From: Azolla caroliniana
Taxonomy: Eukaryota > Polypodiophyta
NCBI GenBank assembly: GCA_043228905.1
Contig: JBHGNT010000020.1
Span: 124,001-188,000, forward strand
DNA: 64,000 bases
Direction: 5' to 3'
The notes beneath the pieces are model-generated. The model saw nothing but the letters and a program-made list of their open reading frames with translations, did no database searches and was not told the DNA's origin. Of this stretch, positions 41,201 to 51,240 are shown in pieces. The first letter of the stretch is position 1. The number at the start of each line of letters is the position of its first letter. Made by a program: the position numbers and the translations under genes.

Positions 41201-42611
41201 TGGAAATAATGTCGAACCCCAAAAAATTCCGGATGAAAAGAACAGTTCGGTCATTGGTACGAGCAATGAGGAACTCCTGTTCATCTGTGAACAGACAAGT
41301 GCAAACCTTGCAAGAGAAGAGTGCACTTGGGTGATTGATTCTGGCGCATCCTTCCATATTACTCTGTTGAGAGAGTATTTCTCGACTTACATAGCTGGGG
41401 ATCATGGCTATGTAAAGATGGGTGATAGTGGAGAATGCAAGATAACCGGAGTCGGAAGTGTGTGCTTAACGATGTTGACAGGGTGTCGACTAACGTTGAA
41501 GGATGTTTGACACGTCCCCGATATCAGATTGAATCTGATATCGACTAGAAGGCTTGATGACGAAGGCTACAGTGGTAGCTTTCGGAATGGCAAGTGGAAG
41601 TTCTGCCGAGGAAATCTTATAGTGGCCCGAGCACAAAAAGAAGGCACATTGCATACGATGCATGCTCGACTGTGCAAATCAGATGTAAATGTGGTAGCCG
41701 ACTCGGCAGCGGAAAGATGGCATAAGAGGCTAGGCCACATGAGTCAGAAGGGAATGCACCTGCTAGCCGACCAGAAACTTCTACCAGAAGTCAAGGGAGT
41801 TCACCTGGAGAAGTGTGTCGACTGCTTAGCCGGAAAGCAGAACAGGACGGCATTCCACTCGAGACCACCGAGGAGAAGAGAAGCTGCACTAGAACTAGTA
41901 CACACAGACGTGTGCTATGTGGATGCTCCATCGCATCGAGGAGGACAATACTTTGTAACGTTTATTGATGACTACAGTCGGAAAACATGGGCCTTTGTAC
42001 TGAAGTTGAAGGATCAAGTACTGTTGGTTTTTAAGGAGTTCCAGGCAAGAATCAAAAGAGAGTCAGGTCGGAAACTGAAGGTTGTCTGAACCGACAATGG
42101 TGGCGAGTACAGAGGGCAGTTTGAGGAATACTGCAAGTGCCAAGGTATTCGAATCGAATACACAGTACCAAAGACCCCATAGTTGAACGGGCTTGCAGAG
42201 AGGATGAATCGAACGATCATGGAGAGAGTAAAGAGCATGCTCTCTCATGCGAAATTGCCGAAATCCTATTGGGGCTGAGGCGTTGTACACAACTGTTTAT
42301 CTGATCAACAGGTCTCCCTTGGTACCTCTAAAGGGTGATGTCCAACAAAGGGTGTGAACAGGGAAGGATGTCTCCTATCAACACCTGAGGGTGTTTGGAT
42401 GTTTGACGTATATGCATGTACCAAAGGATCAGAGGTCTAAGTTCGACAGCAAGTCGAAAGCATGCATATTCATGGGATACTCGGAAGATGAGTTTAGCTA
42501 CAGGCTATGGGACCTAGTCGACAAGAAGGTAGTGAGAAGTCGGGATGTAGTCTTTCTAGAAGATAAGACAATTGAAGACTGGAAGCAACAAAAGTTAGAA
42601 CTGACTCCCTA
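41201..42611 (+). pseudogene. copia-E protease and integrase
   Basis: Protease 'CTWVIDSGASFHIT' is at 41325-41366. A stop TGA lies at 41508-41510 (arginine expected). The pre-integrase domain has 'NLISTRRLDDEGYSGSF' and 'ERWHKRLGHMSQKGM'. The integrase zinc end is 'HLEKCVDCLAGKQNRTAF' and the core has 'ELVHTDVCYVD' and 'YFVTFIDDYSRKTWAF'. TGA at 42087-42089 precedes 'TDNGGEYRGQFEEYC', and TAG at 42180-42182 replaces glutamine in 'TPQ.NG'. A frameshift lies near 42275. The C-terminal domain is at 42391-42612. Confidence 0.88.
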
Positions 42612-44500
42612 GTCAACCTCGACTACCATCGACTTAAGGCCAAGTGAGTCGTCACTGATAGCTGTAAGGAGACAGCTGGCCGATAGAGCTGAATCCGAGT
42701 CGGTCGACTCGGAAAGACCGATAGACTATGAGTCAGAGTCGACAGAGCTGCTAAAATTAATTGAGGAATATGAGTTGGAGCTGTCCAACCTAGAGATGCC
42801 GATTGATGAGCAGAGAGAAGAGTTGGCAGAGACATCCTGACTGGAGCCAACAACGAGTGGACAAAGATACCCACTCAGAGAAAGGAAGGCACCGATTACA
42901 TATGCCAGTCAATACGTCCTCTTGACTAATGACGGTGAACCGGATTACTATGAAGAAGCCATTGCCGACGAGAGCAAAGAAAAATGGCTGAGCGCGATGG
43001 AAGAGGAGATGGAATCCTTGCACGCGAATTACACCTACAACCTAGTAGAGCTGCCGAAAGGTAAGAGAACACTCTGGAATAAATGGGTCTACAAGGTGAA
43101 GACTGGAGAAGTCGACATTGAGCCCAGGTATAAAACCCGCATAGTGGTGAAGGGTTTCCAACAGAAGAAGGGCGTCGACTTTGACGAAATATTCGCACCA
43201 GTCGTGAAGATGACATCGATACGAACTATTCTGAGCATAGCGGCCAACATGGACCTGGAAATCGAACAATTGGATGTCAAAACCGCATTTCTGCACGGGG
43301 AGTTGGACGAAGAAATCTACATGTATCAACTTGAAGGCTTTGAGGAGAAAGGGAAAGAGAATCTGGTGTGTTGACTGAGGAAAAGCTTGTACGGTCTGAA
43401 ACAAGCCCCACGCCAATGGTACAAGAAATTCGAGTCCTTCATGGTGGAACATCGGTTCCAGAAAACACAGGCCGATCATTGTGTGTTCGTTAAAAGGTAC
43501 GAGGAAGGAGATTTCTTGATTCTCTTGCTATATGTTGATGATATGTTGATAGTCGGTCAAGACACAAGGAAGATTGGAAGCTTGAAGAAAGCTCTTGGCA
43601 AGTCATTTGCCATGAAAGACCTTGGACTGGAAAAGCAAATCCTAGGAATGCATATAACCTGAGACAGAGCTCAGAAGGTGCTATGGTTGTCACAACAGAA
43701 GTATGTGACGAAGATCCTAGAGAGGTTCAACATCTCGAATGCAAAACCGGTCGGCTCCGTGTTGCCGACAAATTGCAGATTGAATGCAAAGCAGTGTCCG
43801 AAAGGGCAGAAGGAAAAGGCTGAGATGAAGAAGGTACCATATGCCTCAGCCGTCGGCAGTCTAATGTATGCTATGGCTTGTAAGAAACTGGACATAGCAT
43901 TTGTTGTGGGAGCAGTAAGCCGATATATGAGTAATCCAAGGAGAGAACATTGGGCAGTAGTGAAGTGAATACTCAGGTACTTGAAAGGCACCTCGGAGGT
44001 GTGCCTAAGGTATGGTGTCAGAAAACCTATGCTGGAAGGTTTTACCGATTCAGACATGTCTGGAGATACCGACTCAAGCTGATCCACGTCAAGGTACGTG
44101 ATGACGTATGCAAGGGGAGCAGTGTCATGGCAGTCACGACTGCAGAAGTCTGTAGCCTTGTCGACTACTGAGGCAGAGTATATGGCAGCGGTAGAGGCCG
44201 GGAAAGAGCTGATCTGGATGAGAAATTTTCTCACCAAACTAGGCATGAAGCAAAAGGAGTTCTTGCTTCACTGTGACAGTCAAAGCGCCATACACCTAAC
44301 CAAGAACGCGGCATATCACTTCCGGACCAAACACATATAGAGAAGGTATCATTGGTTGCGGGAGAGAGTCGAAGAAGGAGAGTTTTCCCTTGTGAAGATC
44401 CATACCGACGACAATGGATCTGACATGCTGACGAAGAACCTACCTATGGACAGACTCAGAGTCTGTCGACAAAATACAGGATTGACAGATTTCCTCCCAT
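42612..44500 (+). pseudogene. copia-E reverse transcriptase and RNase H
   Basis: An acidic linker is followed by RT ('KKGVDFDEIFAPVVKMTS', then TGA 43372-43374 before 'LRKSLYGLKQAPRQWY'). The catalytic 'LLYVDDMLIVGQD' is intact at 43528-43560. Further stops are TGA 43660-43662 and TGA 43966-43968 (tryptophan expected). RNase H follows ('LHCDSQSAIHLTKNAAYHF') with TAG 44338-44340 in place of glutamine. The domain ends 'DMLTKNLPMDRLR', and the polypurine tract follows directly. Confidence 0.9.
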
Positions 44501-44518
44501 AGGAGTGAAGGGGGAGTT
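44501..44518 (+). promoter_or_regulatory. copia-E polypurine tract
   Basis: AGGAGTGAAGGGGGAGTT, directly before the 3' LTR. Confidence 0.92.
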
Positions 44519-45602
44519 TGTTGGGAATATGTCCCTCCAGTGGGAGGATGATCTGATTGTTCAGAAAGCCGATAGTCGAACAGTCGGAAAACAGGAGCCG
44601 AGTTGATGAGGAACTCGTCCTCGGCCGAAACCAGAATTGTGTAAATAGCCAACTCAGGAGACTATACTTGTAAATAGTCTAAGTGTGCGCCCCATGAGGG
44701 CTACGTATGTAAATAACCAAAAAGTTGCGTAAGGATATAAGCAACTAGGGCAAACTTTTAGGTGGGGTGTGATGAACAAAGAACTGTGTGTATGCGTAGA
44801 ATAGTAGAACGCAAGAAAGAAAGAAAGAAAGATATATTAACGTCTTCTAAGGCCAAAATTGGCCCATGAGACAAATGGTGTACAACAAAAATGGGATATT
44901 TACCCATTCATCGAAAGTAAAAATAAAAATAAGATAAAATAGAGTTTAAGCTAAATAGTTCTAAGAAAACAACAAACATGTTCGATATAAAAAACATGTT
45001 CTACAATGAGAATGATTCTATACTAGGCCTAATTTCATTTCCATCCAAGTCTCTCGAAGAGAAGCGGGGGGTCAAAGGGTTGCCATGTGGATGTGGCCCG
45101 TGGTCCCCATGTAAGAGGTACCCCAACCATAGCTTCGAGTCGACGTAGCTCACGTTCCCTTATCTTCTTAATCTTTTCTACTCCACGTTGACTTGTGTTG
45201 AAGCCCAACATCCGAGGACGTTTGGTTGCTCTTTGTATTTTTGCTTCCTCAAGGGAGAGGCCGAGCGGCATAAGTGTATCCACATTCATCGTCTCCCCAT
45301 GTTCCTCAAGAGAGCGTGGAGAGAGAGAGTGAGTAGTGTGAGCCGCGCCATCGCTGTGGTTGTAACAACAGACACGAAGAGCCCTGCGTGGCTGATACAC
45401 TCGACAAAGTGTTGTATTCCTCTCAATGTTGTATATCCACTTTGTATAGTGAAGATTCTGTTCACCCATGGTTTTCCCCGTTTTAGGGTTTCCACTTAAA
45501 TCTGTGGACATCTGTTTATCTTGTCTATTCTAGCATTTCTGTAATTTGTATTTCAGCGCATAGTTCGTTTATTGTGATCTATTCTGCATTGATTTCTCAA
45601 CA
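44519..45602 (+). repeat. copia-E 3' LTR with insert
   Basis: 1084 bp. Without the segment 44812-45306 it aligns with 39821-40402 along its length. Confidence 0.92.
44812..45310 (-). mobile_element. small retroposon-like insert in the copia-E 3' LTR
   Basis: The intact 5' LTR has CGCAAGAGAGCGTGG at 40091-40105. Here CAAGA appears on both sides of about 490 extra bases, which suggests a target duplication. On the minus strand it encodes a protein end with 'ATKRPRMLGFNTSQRGVEKI' and 'KIRERELRRLEAMVGVP', stopping at 45035. About 200 bases of untranslated sequence follow, with GGCCAATTTTGGCCTTAGAA, and then a (CTTT)n tail. This looks like the 3' end of a LINE or a processed transcript. The protein is not recognised. 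Confidence 0.55.
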
Positions 45603-45607
45603 AAATA

Positions 45608-46200
45608 TGTATCTGACTTAGATAAACCCAAGTACAAAGCTCGGCTTGTCGCGAAGGGTTCAAAGAAGGACATGGGGTCAAATACGACTAAATATTCTCA
45701 CCAGTAGTCAAGATGAACACCCTCCGACTCTTACTAGGAGTTGTGGCGATAGAAGATCTAGCTCGCAAGCAGATGGACGTAAAGATGGCATTCCTACACG
45801 GAGATCTGGAAGAAGACATTTACATGTCTCAACCGATAGGCTTAACGGCGACGGGGCAGGAAAGTGACCTCATATGTCAATTGAAGAAAAGTCTCTATGG
45901 CTTGAAACAAGTGCCGAGGATGTGGTACCAGAAGTTCGACTCCTACATCAGGCAGCTTGGATACCGTCAATCCGACTCCAACCTATGTATGTACATTCAG
46001 CAACTGGTTGACGAGTCTAGGATTTATCTGATCCTATATCTTGAAGACATGCTGATTGCAGGAAGCAATGAAACATAGATCAGAAAGCTGAAGTGGAGCC
46101 TTCATGACAAGTTTATGATGAAGGAACTCAGACAAGCCCATCACATACTGGGCATGAGGATTGAGTGAAATCGGATGACCAAGACTCTTCGACTATCCCA
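45608..46200 (+). pseudogene. copia-C reverse transcriptase remnant
   Basis: 'LRLLLGVVAIEDLARKQMDV', 'KKSLYGLKQVPRMWYQKFDS', then 'LILYLEDMLIAG' where relatives have 'YVDD', so one catalytic aspartate is glutamate. A TAG follows at 46076-46078 and a TGA near 46167. Between about 46195 and 46235 a deletion joins RT directly to late RNase H. Confidence 0.8.
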
Positions 46201-46235
46201 TCTGTCTACCGACTTCTCATCTACAAGCTGAATCG

Positions 46236-46705
46236 ACCTACGAGCACCGACCATCTATGGCAACTCATAGAGCGCAATTCACCTCATTAACAATCCCGTC
46301 TATCACGCAAAGATGAAACACATTGAGGTGTGGTATCATCACATCCTAGAGCTGATAACAAGAAGAAGCTTGAAGTCCAGAAGATCGACACCGAGGTGAA
46401 CATCACCGATTGCTTGATGAAGCCACTCCTAGAACAATGCTTCGGAGCACCAAGGACAAAGATGGGACTACGATAAGCGATCGAGCAGAAGAAAGATGAA
46501 TGCGGAGCAGAATGTAAGAGTCGACCCAATCAATCATGATAATGAGCCATGCTAGGCTTGACACGGACTTCACCTTTGCCGCCTCAACTATATGCCGACT
46601 GACTTGTAACTTAAATTTAGATTAGTGTTGTAATCTAGGTTTACGGGGGAGACAACCCCAAACACATGTACATATAGGAAAGAGTAGTCCTTTTACGAGG
46701 GAGTT
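46236..46705 (+). pseudogene. copia-C RNase H end and 3' untranslated part
   Basis: Reads 'QLIERNS', then in shifted frames 'KLEVQKIDTEVNITDCLMKP', typical of the copia RNase H tail. Untranslated sequence follows to 46690 and a short purine run ACGAGGGAGTT leads into the 3' LTR. Confidence 0.7.
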
Positions 46706-46990
46706 TGTTGGCATAAAAGGCCGACTCCTTCCACTTTGTATCCTAGTGTGAACTCGTCCATATAGTTTGGGCTTAGTATATAAGCAATAACCTAACGTTG
46801 TAAAAGGAGAGCTTGATCATTCTTGTACAGTGTCTCAGAGAGAGAGAGAGAGAGAACGTAATAACAAAGCTTCCATTAAAGCTTAAACTGCATATATCTT
46901 CTGTCTATTCTTGTGTCTTCCTTCTGTGTTGTTTGCCGAACACTACGTTAGATCCTCACACAAACGTTTCCGCACATAATCATCCCCTCA
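46706..46990 (+). repeat. copia-C 3' LTR
   Basis: 285 bp, TGTTGGCATAAAAGG to CATCCCCTCA, with a GA run at 46837-46855 and a possible TATA box (AGTATATAAGC) near 46776. It is followed by a gypsy-4 LTR that lacks its start, so copia-C probably inserted there. Confidence 0.88.
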
Positions 46991-47428
46991 TAGATTTTGT
47001 ATATTTCCTTGTCATATTCAGTATTCCATAGGAAACAAACGTACAAAACCGTGTACACAAAACCATGGTTTTAAGCCCGTGGTTTTATGCATGTCATAAG
47101 CAAAACCATGTGCACAAAACCACGTGTTTAGCCCATGGTTTTGTGCATGTCACAAGCATGCAAAAACCTATAAAAGCCTCTAGTTGGGCTTGTGTAAGGG
47201 GGAGTCTCAATATGTGATATCATCATCATCACCATCAATATAATATTCTTCTTCTTCTTCTTCTTCTTGTTTATCTTCTTCTCGAGTGTACAAATTTCCG
47301 ATCTTCTCAAGTGTAGCATCATTTCCTCAAATCTTACATTCTCAATAACTTGACGGATGTCCTCCTTGGTTTGAGACCCCGGTGGTTCCGTTCAATGGAA
47401 GCAAGCACGCACATGCATCTTCGCGACA
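46991..47428 (+). repeat. gypsy-4 5' LTR, start missing
   Basis: The inverted copy at 54235-54620 matches 47010-47200 in reverse complement. It has repeated ACCATGGTTTT palindromes (47060-47160), TATAAAAG at 47169-47176 and a (TTC)n run at 47243-47270. It ends CTTCGCGACA. Confidence 0.8.
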
Positions 47429-47433
47429 TCTTT

Positions 47434-47451
47434 TGGAGAACCCGACGTGAA
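47434..47451 (+). promoter_or_regulatory. gypsy-4 primer binding site
   Basis: GGAGAACCCGACGTGAAG, 5 bases after the LTR; conserved with gypsy-1 and gypsy-3. Confidence 0.65.
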
Positions 47452-47490
47452 GAAGTGGTAGGAAGGATCAAGACGATGATCAACTGATAC

Positions 47491-48090
47491 TTGGAGATGG
47501 CATCCTCAAGAAATCACGTAGGCGAGTTCAAAAGGATGATGGTAATCGTCGAACAAATGATGAGATCTCGGGACAATGATGCGAGCGAGGAGAAGGCTGT
47601 CGACCGTGTTGTGGAGATCGAGGGTCAATTTTATGGAAGGAACATTACGAAGTTCCTTGATGCATACAAAAGGGAGATGAATCAAAGGGACTTTTCTGAA
47701 ACACGTCAAATCTCAAGTTTCAAGAGTGTTGTTGCCAACAACATCCAAAGGCGGGTCATCAAGCTCCAAGAAGGGAAGACAACGTGGTGAGAGTTCGAAA
47801 AAGAAATATTAGTGGAGTTCGTGACCTAGGATTTGTCGAAGATGACTCAACATGTCTTGATGAAGTGGATAGAGAAGAAGAATAAGAAGATGAGTGCCTC
47901 GAGGGTGTATGACGAGTTCGACCAGATGTTTAGTCGTCTCCCCACCACGGACCAAGTGCTGCTTGAGGAGGACAAGACTTTGTACTTCCTAAAAGTTGTG
48001 GATATGAAGGATAGACGAGAATTGGGGACTCTCCTCCAAGATAATACCCAAACAAATAGGCCTGTGGCAGACTGGAATGCGGTGAAGTGA
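47491..48090 (+). pseudogene. gypsy-4 gag
   Basis: Gag homologous to gypsy-1: 'MVIVEQMMRSRDNDASEEKA', 'NITKFLDAYKREMNQRDFSE', 'KLQEGKTTW' then TGA at 47788-47790 (serine codon in gypsy-1). A second stop lies near 47829. 'KWIEKKNKKMSASRVYDEFD' and 'LEEDKTLYFLKVVDMKDRRE' follow, with TGA at 48088-48090. The frame is constant across the stops. Confidence 0.82.
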
Positions 48091-49412
48091 GTATGCAACG
48101 AGCTTGATAAGCATCGTCAATGGTTTGATGACATTGACTTGCTAGGGCTGAGTGTAGAAAAAAAGAAGCCATCTAAAGTAGTCGAGCCGCCTAAACAAAT
48201 CATCCTAGACGAAAAGAATATTGATGATGACTTGAGAACGGCGAAGGCCACTTTGAGGGATGATGAATGTTTTGGAACACACATCGTGTTTGAAACATTG
48301 GATAACAAAGGAGCAAGCTTAATTGAAGCATGCATCAAGGGAGATAAAGAGTGTGAGGTCAACAAGCTTGAAGAGATAGCCACAAAAAATGACATCCAGT
48401 CAGAGCTGGCTATGGACGAGTCGATGGCAGATGGCTACATCGAGGATTCCTTCACACATGTTCCAGAGACTTGGGTAGTTGCAACCGAGAGTAAACATAA
48501 AACCCAAGAGATGGAAGGTAGCAGAAAGGGGAAGGACCAAGACGGTGTGCACAACAAAGAGGTCAAGCACAACACAGAAAGGGATGACAATGGTCAAGTG
48601 GGCCATGTGGATCCGAAGGATGTGGTCGTGACATCTATTGTGGAGGACAATGGATGCGAAGCCTATACGGTTGATGAGGAAGCCACAAATGACAAGGTCA
48701 AGGAGGTAGGTGTGAAAATCACAACAAGGACAGACAATGACCACGACCAAATTTTCTCCACACTTGTTCCAGAGACTTGGGCAGTTGTGTCTGAGAACCA
48801 ACGCGAGACCCAATAGATGGAAAGTGATGGCGAAGAACCAAAGGTCGAAGCTAATACATGCGATGAAGAGAGAAGCATAATCAAGGCTTGCTCGATAAAG
48901 AGGGTCAATGGGTACGAGGCCTAGGAGTTTGAAGAGATAGCCATTGAGAATGATGTCATGGCGAAGATGGTGAATGGCCATGAAGAGACTTTCCCCACAC
49001 TAGTTCTAGAGACTTGGGCATTAACCGATGTAAGACCCAAGAGACGAAATGTGGCGGTGAGGAAGCAAAGGTCAAAGTCGATGCGAACAACCTTAAGATG
49101 GAAATGGCTAAGGGTAGCACAAAAAAGAGGACGATGAAAACATATGGATCCCTCCACACTTGTTCTAGAGACTTGGGTATTAAGCACTGTAAGACCCAAG
49201 AGAAGGACGGCGGCAACAAGAAAGCAAGGGTTGAAGCTGATGCATGTGTCGAAGAGGCCAAGCAAAGCATAACAAGAAATGAAGAGGGCCAAGCGGCCCA
49301 ATAAGATTTGAAGGGTGTTCCTCAAGATACTGATGTAACATTCAACGTGATGGAAGATACTATCATGAAGATTGAGAAAGCGATGGTCAACTTTAACGGG
49401 AGAAGATACCAC
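48091..49412 (+). pseudogene. gypsy-4 post-gag acidic repeat region
   Basis: The frame of gag continues with 'LGLSVEKKKPSKVVEPPKQ'. At least four diverged repeats follow, each with a core like 'HVPETWVVATESKHKTQ', 'LVPETWAVVSENQRETQ', 'LVLETWALTDVR' and 'LVLETWVLSTVR', separated by acidic stretches. Stops at 48814-48816 and later, and frame changes after about 49020, break it. No zinc knuckle or enzyme motif is seen. The role is unknown. Gypsy-3 has the related 'TPVLETPAASPSAGV' repeats. Confidence 0.65.
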
Positions 49413-49431
49413 AAAGATGGACGAAGTGGGT

Positions 49432-49714
49432 GTTATGATATGGCAAGATTCGAACCCATGATCTTATGTTACATGGGTTGAGCCCTTGTCATTAGACTAT
49501 ATATTGTAATACGAAGGATATTATTTTCATTTATTATTTCACTATAGAAAATTGATGAATATTTCTAGATTTCTCTAGAACATTCTAGAAACTTCAGGGG
49601 TACTCCTGAAAACACTATAAAAGGAAGCACAAGGCATTATTTCAAACCAAATTGGTTCAACGCCAGTCTTAAGCCTCAAAGCTATTCTTGTACTTACTCT
49701 TCATATAATATAAT
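49432..49714 (+). repeat. gypsy-2-family LTR fragment
   Basis: Starts TGTTATGATATGGCAAGATT and matches the gypsy-2 LTR in the opposite orientation: tRNA-like part (49440-49500), TATA box CTATAAAAGG at about 49615, and AAATTGGTTCAACGCCAG near 49650. It is cut at 49714 by the copia-G LTR. Confidence 0.85.
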
Positions 49715-50162
49715 TGTTGAGAGATCAAGCTCAACTTAGTTTAGTTAGTTAGTCAACCATGTAACTTCGTAGTTACCTAGATAGAATCTAGTTAGAAATG
49801 TTGACTATAATGACTTAAATAGGACCTTGTACTTAAGTGGGATATTCTAGATCCTCCACTCCTAAGTACATTTAATATAGGACTTACACATTAGTACCTA
49901 TATTCTACTCACACATGTGCACCTTTGCACATGAGATGTATATATACCTCATTGTGGGTATTTTTGTATTTCATGATGATAAAGCTAATTTAATATACAC
50001 TCTAGTTTACTCATCCCCCATCCTGTGTTGTCCATAAGTGTATCTCTCCTCTCTCTCTTCCTCTCACACACATACACACACATATCATATAATCTTCCGC
50101 ACTTAACTTAAACACATAATTAGGCACTAATTAACTCTTAATTATTTACCTAAATCTTAACA
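49715..50162 (+). repeat. copia-G 5' LTR
   Basis: 448 bp, TGTTGAGAGATC to ATCTTAACA. Flanked on the left by ATAAT. No partner is seen in the window. Confidence 0.8.
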
Positions 50163-50174
50163 TGGTATCAGAGC
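50163..50174 (+). promoter_or_regulatory. copia-G primer binding site
   Basis: TGGTATCAGAGC directly after the LTR; initiator Met tRNA type. Confidence 0.92.
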
Positions 50175-50329
50175 GTCTGGTTTAGAATATCCACTAAGCC
50201 CACCTGACTCTGTGATTGTGTGTTCGAGACACTAACGACAAAATCCGGCTATTCGCTACCGTAGTGCCGTTACGTAGCATGTATACGTGATAGAAGGAAG
50301 AAAAGCAAAAAGAGAAGACACTAATCAAC

Positions 50330-51240
50330 ATGAACACACAAATGGGTAGCTCGCTCCCTAGTGAAAAGCTAGACCAGAGCAATTATTTATCTTGGGAGTA
50401 CAAGATGACCCAATACCTTGTCGACCAAGGGTATTGGAGCTACATCAACGGTGCTCAAGAAAATCGACCCGACTCAAAGAACACCGACTACGCAACATGG
50501 GAGCAAGCGGCGAGTCGAGTCATGTGTTGCTTGTCAACATGTGTCCACGACCACATGCTTAGCCACATTCGAGACGCCAAGATGCCTAAAGAGGCGTGGG
50601 AGAACTTAAAGAAAATGTTCGCTGCCAACACGACCGCCAGAAAGCTTCAACTCCGACAAGAGTTGAACAACATTTAGCAAAAAGACATGTTCGTGTCGGA
50701 CTACACCGCGAAGATCAAGAGCATTTGTGACTCGCTTGGCTCCATCAAAATAAACGTCAACGAAGACGGGATGGTTCAAGTATGCTTGGGCAGCCTCGCA
50801 CAACGATTCGATCCATTACGGACGGCAATCTTGGCGAGAGAAAACCCTCCTTCATTCTTTGACCTCCAATCAATGCTATTGGTCGAAGAGAACCACGTCC
50901 AGACCAAAAGCAAGACGTCGGAAGGAAAAATGTTCTTCTCGTATTTGGACAGTGGCCGAGGAGGAGGTCACGGCGGTAGAAGAGGTCAATTTGACCCATC
51001 ACGCGAAGGGAACTCAAACCTTCACGGAAGCCATCGAGGAACCTTCGGAAGAAGGGGGAGCTTCCACGCCGAACATGGTCGGCAAATGAGGCCCGCAACT
51101 TGCAACTATTGCGGCAAAATCGGCCACCATGAGGAGGAATGCCGAAAAAGAAGAAGCGAGTCGGCTTCCACAAGTCGACGACACGCGAATTACGCCGTCA
51201 ACTCCGAATACGATGATTATGGCGAACTATTCGTAATGAG
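50330..51240 (+). pseudogene. copia-G gag
   Basis: ATG at 50330. 'PSEKLDQSNYLSWEYKMTQY' and 'KMPKEAWENLKKMFAANTTA' belong to the DUF4219/UBN2 gag family. TAG at 50675-50677 interrupts 'ELNNI', where copia-H has arginine-glutamine. 'KIKSICDSLGSIKINVNEDG' and a glycine-rich basic tract follow, then the zinc knuckle 'CNYCGKIGHHEEEC'. One stop only. Confidence 0.88.

Larger units (their letters stand above)
39821..45602 (+). mobile_element. copia-E: Ty1/copia element nested in copia-C
   Basis: Plus-strand element flanked by AAATA (39816-39820, 45603-45607). Parts: 5' LTR 39821-40402, primer site 40406-40417, gag, protease, integrase, RT and RNase H through 44500, polypurine tract 44501-44518, 3' LTR 44519-45602 (with a 0.5-kb insert). 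The order of domains is complete, but at least eight in-frame stops occur. Nearly all are one C-to-T or G-to-A step from the conserved codon. Confidence 0.95.
31340..46990 (+). mobile_element. copia-C: Ty1/copia element split by copia-D and copia-E
   Basis: Plus strand. Truncated 5' LTR 31340-31525, primer site 31528-31539, gag 31625-32518, protease and pre-integrase to 33022. Copia-D follows at 33023-38536, then integrase 38542-39265 and linker/RT start to 39820. Copia-E follows at 39821-45602, then RT 45608-46200, RNase H remnant, polypurine tract and 3' LTR 46706-46990. Copia-F (57976-60307) is a second copy and shows the uninterrupted sequence at both insertion points. Many stops show it is dead. 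Confidence 0.9.
46991..49431 (+). mobile_element. gypsy-4: non-autonomous Ty3/gypsy derivative
   Basis: Partial 5' LTR 46991-47428, primer site 47434-47451, gag 47491-48090, then a long acidic repeat-bearing region to 49412. No protease, RT or integrase is visible before a different LTR begins at 49432. Gypsy-3 has the same plan. It could be a TR-GAG-type derivative or a truncated element. Confidence 0.75.

Noticed and set aside
45035-45511. 158-residue minus-strand frame as one gene
   Set aside because: It crosses the boundary of the small insert (about 45306) into the copia-E LTR, so only its C-terminal part can be real.
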